Assembly (NCBI GenBank): GCA_038229695.1 | Contig: JBBROE010000142.1 | Coordinates: forward strand, 1-9,697 | Direction: 5' to 3' | Length of the DNA: 9,697 bases | Source of the DNA: JACMLD01 sp038229695 | GTDB lineage: Bacteria; Bacteroidota; Bacteroidia; Chitinophagales; Chitinophagaceae | Part shown: positions 1 through 5,907 of the stretch, piece after piece | Position numbering within the stretch: the stretch's first letter is position 1 | Layout of the letters: every line of letters starts with the position of its first letter | Position numbers and translations under genes: made by a program | The notes under the pieces: model-generated | Told to the model about the DNA's origin: nothing | Database searches by the model: none | What the model saw: only the letters and a program-made list of their open reading frames with translations

Positions 1-74
1 CGTCGCACACTTGTACAGCACCAGTCCGCTCAGCACTTTTGTCTTAAACAGCTAATCATACAACCCAACATAAT

Positions 75-389
75 ATGGAACACATCGACAACCTGCCAAC
101 CCGCGAGCTCAGGCCGGGATTTTTCGGAAAATTTATTCATGGCGACAAAGGTTCAGTCACTATCTGGGCCATTAAAAAAGGAAGCGAGCTGCAGACGCAC
201 AGCCACGAGCATGAGCAGATTACCTATGTTATGGAAGGCGAGTTGGAAATGATCATCGGCGGCATCACCTACCTGTTCACACCCGGTATGACGCATGTGA
301 TACACTCGCAGGTCCCCCACTCTGCCATTGCCCGCACAGATGTGCGCGTGATCGATTTTTTCAGCCCGGCCCGGGACGATTACCGCTGA
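75..389 (+). CDS. Small single-domain cupin protein (KdgF-like)
   Basis: This 104-residue cytoplasmic protein consists of a single cupin_2 beta-barrel with no signal peptide. Cupin motif 1 is visible at about residues 36-55, with candidate metal ligands His42, His44 and Gln48 (His46 and Glu47 lie between them). Motif 2 follows the Pro70-Gly71 turn, with His82 as the likely fourth ligand. The overall size, the HSHxHEQ core and a C-terminus of the form FSPxRxDY resemble KdgF, a cupin that opens unsaturated uronates from pectin or alginate breakdown. That resemblance is from memory of the family, and no uronate or pectin genes lie nearby, so the substrate is open. The first ATG is preceded by an A/T-rich stretch without a Shine-Dalgarno, as is usual in Bacteroidota. 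The gene converges on the DUF1737 gene with only 19 bp between the stop codons. The fold is near certain; the function is not. Confidence 0.85.
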   Translation: MEHIDNLPTRELRPGFFGKFIHGDKGSVTIWAIKKGSELQTHSHEHEQITYVMEGELEMIIGGITYLFTPGMTHVIHSQVPHSAIARTDVRVIDFFSPARDDYR

Positions 390-393
390 CCTC

Positions 394-409
394 AACAGCC
401 CGGTCTGTT
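394..409. terminator. Weak hairpin between convergent cupin and DUF1737 genes
   Basis: AACAG at 394-398 and CTGTT at 405-409 form a perfect 5-bp inverted repeat around a 6-nt loop, followed on the + strand by TTATT. It sits in the short gap between two convergent genes and overlaps the minus-strand stop codon by one base. It is short and could be chance. A terminator role is inferred from position only. Confidence 0.25.
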
Positions 410-621
410 TATTCACCCGCGTAGCGAACGACCGGTTGCCCGATACAATTCACTTCGAAGGCAGGGATGGTGGTGTCCGGGTTAATCGAAGTATTCAGCG
501 CCTTACTCATGACGGCCGTACCAACTGGTTGCCAGCCTTCCTGGATGTGTGCATTCACCAGCGCATTCAGCCCGGCAGGCGTGATGCCCACCAGGAACTT
601 ATACTCGGTAATTGTATTCAT
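409..621 (-). CDS. DUF1737-type small protein
   Basis: This is a roughly 70-residue cytoplasmic protein of unknown function. From the ATG at 621 it begins MNTITEYKFL and carries the DUF1737 signature: a YKFLVG strand, a helix ending LVNAHIQEGW (residues 21-30), then QPVG. It closes with a short strand near residues 54-66. Proteins of this family are usually 60-80 residues, so the start at 621 or at 630 (three residues longer) fits best. The in-frame ATG at 651 would add ten residues that fall inside an imperfect tandem repeat and look non-coding. The gene lies downstream of the porin on the same strand with a gap of more than 100 bp, and is therefore probably expressed on its own. No pathway can be inferred. 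Confidence 0.75.
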   Translation of the reverse strand: MNTITEYKFLVGITPAGLNALVNAHIQEGWQPVGTAVMSKALNTSINPDTTIPAFEVNCIGQPVVRYAGE

Positions 622-630
622 ATTATTCAT

Positions 631-670
631 TTGGCGTGAATGTAACTGCATTGGCGCGAAACAACTGCAT
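631..670. repeat. Imperfect tandem repeat, two units of about 20 bp, upstream of the DUF1737 gene
   Basis: On the + strand, positions 631-651 and 651-670 are two head-to-tail copies of a unit that begins TTGGCG and ends AACTGCAT. They differ at about three bases plus a one-base gap, and share T651. The repeat lies immediately 5' of the likely start codons (630/621) of the minus-strand DUF1737 gene. It could be a duplicated protein-binding site or a recent slippage duplication. Confidence 0.55.
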
Positions 671-678
671 ATTTTTAA

Positions 679-698
679 GGCCGTGCCCGCGGCTGGCC
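679..698 (-). terminator. Possible GC-rich hairpin downstream of the porin gene
   Basis: On the minus strand, GGCC and GGCC arms enclose GCC/GGC arms with a small internal loop and a 3-nt apex. The structure lies about 40 bp past the porin stop codon. It lacks a proper U-run (TTAAAAAT follows), so it is only a weak candidate for the 3' end of the phosphorylase-porin transcript. Confidence 0.25.
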
Positions 699-737
699 GG
701 CAGTGAAAGACCCGGTATGGTCGCGGTAAAAAAATTG

Positions 738-2750
738 TTAATTCACAAAACTCCAGAAGAAACCTACCCTGATCTCCAGCCCGGGATAAGGATAGCCGGC
801 GACTGCTTCGTTATTGTTGGTGAAACCGAATCCGCCTTTGGTACGCACGGTATTGAGGTTTTCGGCTCTCACGTATGCGGTGAAGCTTTTGATGCGGAAA
901 TGAAAATAAGCATTGATTTGCGGCAGGCGCATTTTAATCGTGGCGGTATCCTGGTAATAAAATTGCCCCAGTACCGGTGAATAGCCATCGGCTTTGAACG
1001 GGCTGTTATATTTTACTTCAAGGCCGGTCGCCAGCAACAGGTTTTTAAATCCCAGGCTGCCATGATAACCGATCCGGCTACGCGTGAACAGCAGCGGCAC
1101 GTTCACAGGGCCATTGCCGGCTTTCTGCTGCAGGGTCAGTTCCAGGATCCATTGCAGGTGCTTCCTCAGCCTGATCTCTTTTTCCGCACTTACCTGAATC
1201 AGGTTAAAAAGCGTCGAATATTGCTTCGCATGATAGTAATCACTGAAATAAGAGTAATTCGTCAGCAGGTAATAATTACCGGTCAGTTTCAGCTGCCGCT
1301 GCGGCTGCTCCAGCGAAGCAAAAAGACGGGTGGTATTTTCCTTATTGAAACCGCCGGAATTAGAGAGGTTAAAACTGCTGAGCGGGTTAAAAATAAATGA
1401 CGGCGTCCGGTTCACGTTTTGAAAACCCAGCTGCAGGAAACCGATTTGTTTACTCACCAGTCGCCGCAGGCTGGCCAGTGCACTGTAATCCCCGGTATTC
1501 AGGCCCGTCAGGAAAAGCCGTCCCTGGGCTTCTACATCCCATTTCTGGTTCCGGGTCTTATTGCGGTATTCGGCATGTACCTGTGTGTTGGTATAAACTG
1601 CCCGTCCCCCGTCAAAGGTGCCTTCCAGGTTCTGGAAACTCGCGCCGGCCTTAAAAAACTGCTGCGGATTCTTATTGTCCGGGAACTGGTAGAGCGAAAC
1701 ATCGTTTACAATCTCACTCCATTTGTCCTGCAGCTGGTAGCTGGCTGGCACCGATAAAAAGTTGTATAAAGGCCGGTAAAAACCGGTATCGTTGTACGCA
1801 TCAACCACCGCATCGCTGTACTGGAAAGTATAGGAGTTGATTTGCAGGGTATGCTCCAGCCGCAACGTCGGGTAAAACAGGTGGACCGTAAGAGAATCGG
1901 TCACCACGGAATCTTTTTTTCCCAAATCATACTGCTGCCGCACAAAGAAATTATTGCTCTTGTATTTAGTGCCTGTGGCCACCGATGTAGAAAACGGATT
2001 GGTATACCTCGGTAAGGGAGGACCAAGAAAAACGGGTATGGTGGACCGGTCCTTATTCGCCGGTAAATCATCCAGTGCCGCTTCCTTGGTGATACCCCCG
2101 TTCTCCGACGCTTGAATTTTGTTATGAATAAAAACCACGAAGAGATGGTATCGCCGGTTGGGACTTTGGTAGAACGTATTGAGGCGGGAATTCGACTGGC
2201 TCGTGTTCTGATTTTTGAAATACCCGGGTGACGTGAGCAACCTGTACTGAAAAGCCGCGTTCCAGTTGGGGTTGATGTTCTGCGTGTGGATCACGTGCAC
2301 CAGCTGCTCCTGCTTTCCGCCCAGCAGGTAACCCAGTTGCGTGTACGGTCGCGTAGTGTTATAAAATCGCGTGTCCTCCAGCGTCAGCCTGTAAATATCG
2401 AATGCATGAAAACCCGGATCCCAGCCCGCAGAAAGCAGTGGCGAGAAAAGATAGGATTTTGCAGCCGTACCCGTATTGCCCAGGTTATAGTAGTCAGCCG
2501 GCAGCGGGAACCTCCTGGAAAAATCATTGATCGAGGAATCAAATTTGAGATACCGCGAGCTGTCGAGGTACCGGAAATTTATCGTGATGGAATCTTCTTC
2601 GCCTGTCCGGTGTTTAAGGCTATCCTTACCGCCGCCGCCCCCATTGCCCATGCCCCGGGGAATACGGTTGAACACTCCACCCTGCTGTGCCATCACCGGG
2701 AACGTCAGCACAAAACAGCACACTACAATGATATAAAACCTGGTGTTCAA
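738..2750 (-). CDS. Putative outer-membrane porin, Porin_10-like
   Basis: This 670-residue beta-barrel outer-membrane protein has the features of the Bacteroidota 'putative porin' family (Porin_10). Residues 1-21 form a signal peptide: Arg4, a hydrophobic core, then cleavage after VMA with Gln22 as the new N-terminus. A glycine run at 34-41 (MGNGGGGG) leads into many alternating aromatic/polar strands with Asn/Tyr-rich loops. The C-terminus contains a YPYPGLEIR segment and ends in FFWSFVN, a terminal strand of the kind recognised by the barrel-assembly machinery. The start is a TTG at 2748-2750: an in-frame TAA lies five codons upstream, and no ATG would keep the signal peptide. It follows the purine nucleoside phosphorylase gene by 43 bp with no terminator visible between them, so co-transcription is likely. 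The solute carried is unknown. Family membership is recognised from memory of its pattern. Confidence 0.85.
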   Translation of the reverse strand: MNTRFYIIVVCCFVLTFPVMAQQGGVFNRIPRGMGNGGGGGKDSLKHRTGEEDSITINFRYLDSSRYLKFDSSINDFSRRFPLPADYYNLGNTGTAAKSYLFSPLLSAGWDPGFHAFDIYRLTLEDTRFYNTTRPYTQLGYLLGGKQEQLVHVIHTQNINPNWNAAFQYRLLTSPGYFKNQNTSQSNSRLNTFYQSPNRRYHLFVVFIHNKIQASENGGITKEAALDDLPANKDRSTIPVFLGPPLPRYTNPFSTSVATGTKYKSNNFFVRQQYDLGKKDSVVTDSLTVHLFYPTLRLEHTLQINSYTFQYSDAVVDAYNDTGFYRPLYNFLSVPASYQLQDKWSEIVNDVSLYQFPDNKNPQQFFKAGASFQNLEGTFDGGRAVYTNTQVHAEYRNKTRNQKWDVEAQGRLFLTGLNTGDYSALASLRRLVSKQIGFLQLGFQNVNRTPSFIFNPLSSFNLSNSGGFNKENTTRLFASLEQPQRQLKLTGNYYLLTNYSYFSDYYHAKQYSTLFNLIQVSAEKEIRLRKHLQWILELTLQQKAGNGPVNVPLLFTRSRIGYHGSLGFKNLLLATGLEVKYNSPFKADGYSPVLGQFYYQDTATIKMRLPQINAYFHFRIKSFTAYVRAENLNTVRTKGGFGFTNNNEAVAGYPYPGLEIRVGFFWSFVN

Positions 2751-2793
2751 GATAGTATTGTCGGATTACAGATCATTTAATTAACGCTGCCCT

Positions 2794-3630
2794 TTATGTA
2801 GCTGCTTTTGATAATGATAGCACCATTTCCCGGAAGATGGCAGTGAATCTCGGCTCGGCAGCTTTTGCCGCAGCCAGTACTTCATCATGGGTGATCGTGT
2901 TTTCTTCTGCCCGGATTCCGATGTCTGTTATTACGCTCATGGCAAAAACGTCCATCCCCGCGTGCACCGCTGTAATGACCTCCTGCACCGTACTCATCCC
3001 CACGGCATCCCCGCCCAGGAGATGAATCAGTTTGTATTCCGCCCGGGTTTCGAAAGTCGGGCCCGTTACGCCGCAGTACACCCCCTTTTTAACGGGAATG
3101 CCAAGCCGGCTGGCAATCGCTTCGGCTTTACCAATTAATTCCTTTTTATACGGTTCACTCATGTCGGGAAACCGCGCGCCGAGCTGGTCGTCGTTCTTTC
3201 CCAGCAGGGGGTTGGGCGCAAAAAAACTGATGTGATCCGTTATGATCATAATATCGCCGACCGCAAACGAAGGATTTACGCCGCCGGCGGCATTGCTGAT
3301 AAACAGCTTCTGCAACCCAAGCGCCTGCATCACCCGGATGGGAAACCCTACTTCTGCCGGACTATACCCCTCATAGAAATGGAACCGCCCCGCCATGCAA
3401 ACCACCTGCCTGTCTCCGATCCTGCCAAAGATAAGTTTGCCATGGTGCCCTTCCACGGTAGATACGGGAAAATTGGGAATTTCGTCATAAGGCAGTTCCA
3501 GGTCTGTTTTGATCTCCTGTATCAAATTACCAAGACCGCTTCCCAGCACAATGCCCGCATCAGGGATCCTGTCGTATTGCTTCCTGATATATGCAGCTGT
3601 CTCGGTAATCTTTTCTGATAGTGATGCCAT
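2794..3630 (-). CDS. punA: Purine nucleoside phosphorylase, trimeric (PNP/MTAP) family
   Basis: This cytosolic purine-salvage enzyme splits purine (deoxy)ribonucleosides with phosphate into free base and (deoxy)ribose-1-phosphate. Its 278 residues match the usual length. Conserved elements in order are: GSGLGN with phosphate-binding Ser31; GHHGK at 61-65 (human His64 region); GRFHFYEGY with Arg82, His84 and Tyr86; NAAGG at 113-117; GPTFETRAEY with base-contacting Glu194; GMSTVQEV with Met212 and Ser213; and ITHDE with His248. The position equivalent to human Asn243 is Asp236 (SVITD), as in methylthioadenosine phosphorylases, so preference among 6-oxo and 6-amino purines is uncertain. The GMSTV block and overall similarity favour a phosphorylase of the inosine/guanosine group. 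It is first in a likely two-gene unit with the porin, and a TAnnTTTG element lies 20 bp upstream of its ATG. Confidence 0.95.
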   Translation of the reverse strand: MASLSEKITETAAYIRKQYDRIPDAGIVLGSGLGNLIQEIKTDLELPYDEIPNFPVSTVEGHHGKLIFGRIGDRQVVCMAGRFHFYEGYSPAEVGFPIRVMQALGLQKLFISNAAGGVNPSFAVGDIMIITDHISFFAPNPLLGKNDDQLGARFPDMSEPYKKELIGKAEAIASRLGIPVKKGVYCGVTGPTFETRAEYKLIHLLGGDAVGMSTVQEVITAVHAGMDVFAMSVITDIGIRAEENTITHDEVLAAAKAAEPRFTAIFREMVLSLSKAAT

Positions 3631-3650
3631 GCCTGATATTTAGCTGGTTG

Positions 3651-3658
3651 CAAATATA
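3651..3658 (-). promoter_or_regulatory. -7 element of the phosphorylase/porin promoter
   Basis: Read on the minus strand this is TATATTTG, an exact match to the Bacteroidota sigma-A -7 consensus TAnnTTTG. It ends 20 bp before the phosphorylase ATG, implying a leader of about 15 nt. No good TTG -33 element is found at the usual spacing; the nearest TTG is 27 bp away. Confidence 0.55.
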
Positions 3659-3774
3659 GAGAAATGGAGAGCGTTAGCACCGAAGCAACCTGCACAGGAG
3701 CGATCAATGTTTGCCGGAACGATTACTTTAACAGCCATTAACAAACCTCAATTTGGCCCTTTCACCGAGCCGGC

Positions 3775-3805
3775 TTGCAAATGGTGGCTAATGACAGTAT
3801 ATTTG
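3775..3805 (+). promoter_or_regulatory. Near-consensus Bacteroidota promoter of the T9SS cargo gene
   Basis: TTG at 3775-3777, a 20-bp spacer, and TATATTTG at 3798-3805 match the phylum's consensus TTG-N19-21-TAnnTTTG. The predicted transcription start is near 3810-3813. That is downstream of the ATG at 3791, so if the promoter is used, translation of that transcript must begin further in; TTG 3824 is the best candidate. Confidence 0.55.
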
Positions 3806-5767
3806 AGCCTTAACGGATTGTTTTTGCAAAAGTCAGTTTCCCTGTTTCGCCTCCTGCCGGTATTGCTGTTGCTTTCCCATCCTGCGTGTGCCCAGCTTTG
3901 CACGGGCAGCCTCGGGGACCCGGTCGTGAACATTACTTTCGGCAGTGGAAACAATCCCGGCCCGCAGCTTCCGCCTAACGTTACTTATTACAATTATACC
4001 GTCAACTCCTGCCCGACCGATGGATTTTATACCATGGTGAACCGCACTTCCGGATGCTTTGGCAGTACCTGGCACAATGTACCCGAAGATCATACGCCGG
4101 GGGATATCAATGGCTACATGATGCTGATCAATGCGTCTTACCAGCCCGGCGATTTTTATGTAGATACCGTAAAAAATCTATGCGGAGGCACCACCTATGA
4201 ATTCTCTGCCTGGGTGCTCAATATGCTGCAGTCCACCGCCTGTAACGGAAACGGCAATATGCCGAATCTTTCCTTCAGCATAGAAACCACGTCGGGGCAG
4301 AAAATCCAAACCCCGTACAACACCGGCAACATCCCCAATATCGCGTACACCCAGTGGAACCAGTACGGTTTCTTTTTTACGCTGCCGCCAGGCGTAAATG
4401 ACCTGGTGCTGCGCATCACCAACAATTCTCCGGGCGATTGCGGTAACGACCTTGCGCTCGATGACATCACCTTCCGGCCTTGCGGACCAAAGGTGCAGGC
4501 GGGTTTTACCAATCAGCCCAGTGTATCTGATACCGTTTATCACTGCTTCAGCGACCAGGCCACCATAAGTTTTAGCGGGGCAGTTCAGTCCGGTTTCAAT
4601 AACCCCGCCTTCCAATGGCAGGTCAGCAATGATGGGGGCACCAGCTGGCAGGATATCGCCGGCGCCACCAGTACCGCCTTGTCGACGCAATTCAGCGTCG
4701 CCGGCACCTTCCTGTACAGGCTGAGCGCGGCGGAAGCCGGTAACATCAGCGTCCGCCGGTGCCGGGTAGCCTCCTCGGTACTAACCGTAATCATTGATGA
4801 TATTCCTCCGCCGGGCGTTTCTAACAATTCCCCGGTTTGTGAGCAGTCTCCGGTTCAGCTTTTCGCGCACAACGGTTACCGCTACGCCTGGTCGGGCCCC
4901 GCCGGATTCAGTGCTGCTGATTCCATGCCGGTCATTCCCTTAGCGGCGGTCAGCAATGCGGGCACTTATATGGTGACAGTGACAACGCGGGGAGGCTGCT
5001 CCAGGCAGGAGAATACAACGGTCATCATTAACCGCCTTCCGGCCGCAAGTGCAGGAAACGACACATCCATTTGTGAAAGCGGTGTGGCAATGCTTCAGGC
5101 AGCCGGTGGTATGTCGTATAGCTGGCAGCCTGCTGCAGGGTTATCCAATCCGTCTATTGCCAACCCCGTGGCGACACCGCCGTTTACCACCAGTTACACC
5201 GTTACGGTAACCGGGCCCGGCGGGTGCAGGGCCGCCGACAGCATCAGGATAACCGTACTTACCAAGCCGGTGGCGATGGCGGGGCCCGACAAACAAATAG
5301 TTGCCGGTAACAGCGTACAACTATCGGGAACCATTAGTGGAGATACGGCGCTGCACTTCTGGACGCCTCCGCAATATATCTCTGATGTGAACAACCTGGA
5401 TGCCGTAGTATCGCCGCCCGGCGATATGATCTACACCCTTCACGTGATGTCTGGCAACGGATGCGGAACTGCCACCGATGACGTATTCATACGGGTGTTT
5501 CAGAAGATAGCGATACCCAATGCATTTTCTCCCAACGGCGATGGCATCAACGACACCTGGCAAATCCCGGGGCTGGACAGTTACCCGGAAAGTGAACTCC
5601 AGGTATTCAACCGGTACGGCCAACCTGTCTTTCGTAGCCGCGGCTACCCAAAGCCATGGAATGGCACGTTCAATGGGAAGCCTTTGCCATCCGGAACGTA
5701 TTATTACAGTATTGATCGAAAAAACAATTTTCCCCTGCTATCGGGTTGGATTGCTGTAATCCGGTAA
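3791..5767 (+). CDS. Secreted multidomain protein with type B T9SS C-terminal domain (gliding-motility-associated CTD)
   Basis: This is a cell-surface or secreted protein exported by Sec and then by type IX secretion. Numbering here runs from the far-upstream ATG at 3707. The signal peptide core is LLPVLLLLSHPACA, cleaved before Gln63. Residues 63-260 form a Cys-rich, jelly-roll-like N-terminal domain ending LALDDITFRPCG. Four Ig/PKD-like modules follow: about 261-363 (WQVSNDGGTSW), 364-443, 444-519 (AGNDTSIC) and 520-598 (AGPDKQI). Residues 600-686 are the type B sorting domain: IPNAFSPNGDGINDTW, VFNRYGQPVF, WNGTFNG, SGTYYY. The ATG at 3707 gives a long charged preface unlike a signal peptide. 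ATG 3791 is a conservative choice. TTG 3824 gives the cleanest signal peptide (MQKSVSLFR then the core) and lies below the predicted promoter. Ligand or function is unknown; adhesion or polysaccharide binding is plausible. Confidence 0.9.
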   Translation: MTVYLSLNGLFLQKSVSLFRLLPVLLLLSHPACAQLCTGSLGDPVVNITFGSGNNPGPQLPPNVTYYNYTVNSCPTDGFYTMVNRTSGCFGSTWHNVPEDHTPGDINGYMMLINASYQPGDFYVDTVKNLCGGTTYEFSAWVLNMLQSTACNGNGNMPNLSFSIETTSGQKIQTPYNTGNIPNIAYTQWNQYGFFFTLPPGVNDLVLRITNNSPGDCGNDLALDDITFRPCGPKVQAGFTNQPSVSDTVYHCFSDQATISFSGAVQSGFNNPAFQWQVSNDGGTSWQDIAGATSTALSTQFSVAGTFLYRLSAAEAGNISVRRCRVASSVLTVIIDDIPPPGVSNNSPVCEQSPVQLFAHNGYRYAWSGPAGFSAADSMPVIPLAAVSNAGTYMVTVTTRGGCSRQENTTVIINRLPAASAGNDTSICESGVAMLQAAGGMSYSWQPAAGLSNPSIANPVATPPFTTSYTVTVTGPGGCRAADSIRITVLTKPVAMAGPDKQIVAGNSVQLSGTISGDTALHFWTPPQYISDVNNLDAVVSPPGDMIYTLHVMSGNGCGTATDDVFIRVFQKIAIPNAFSPNGDGINDTWQIPGLDSYPESELQVFNRYGQPVFRSRGYPKPWNGTFNGKPLPSGTYYYSIDRKNNFPLLSGWIAVIR

Positions 5768-5792
5768 CGAACGCTGCCGATCGCCAGGGAGC

Positions 5793-5823
5793 TGCCAGAC
5801 AACGCAATGGCTGTTGTCTGGCA
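5793..5823. terminator. Hairpin after the T9SS cargo gene
   Basis: TGCCAGACAAC at 5793-5803 and GTTGTCTGGCA at 5813-5823 form a perfect 11-bp inverted repeat with a 9-nt loop, 25 bp past the stop codon. It is followed by TTAATCTTG rather than a clean T-run. It most likely ends the cargo-gene transcript before the lon promoter. Confidence 0.6.
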
Positions 5824-5868
5824 TTAATCTTGAACATTAGCTTGCCCGCACACCAAAGACCCTTTTTA

Positions 5869-5876
5869 TAGCTTTG
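5869..5876 (+). promoter_or_regulatory. -7 element of the lon promoter
   Basis: TAGCTTTG matches TAnnTTTG exactly. A TTG at 5842-5844 is 24 bp upstream, a little farther than the usual 19-21. The implied transcript start near 5881-5883 leaves about 25 nt before ATG 5908 but only about 5 nt before TTG 5887, supporting the ATG as the lon start. Confidence 0.45.
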
Positions 5877-5907
5877 GCGTGCTATTTTGTCATTGAATAA
5901 AATTTTC

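Noticed and set aside
2..55. Open 17-codon stretch on + ending in TAA just before the cupin gene, possibly the tail of an upstream gene
   Set aside because: Another frame is also open across this short piece, and nothing in the peptide is recognisable; the window edge leaves too little to judge.
1062..1757. Several + strand open frames within the porin gene
   Set aside because: Their codons mirror the minus-strand porin and the peptides look random; the porin frame is continuous for 670 residues.
3707..3790. ATG at 3707 as start of the T9SS cargo gene
   Set aside because: It adds 28 residues with charged and Trp-rich segments ahead of the signal peptide and lies upstream of the predicted promoter.
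4178..4690. 170-codon minus-strand open frame inside the T9SS cargo gene
   Set aside because: It is a frame shadow of a GC-rich coding region; the + strand frame contains recognisable domains throughout.
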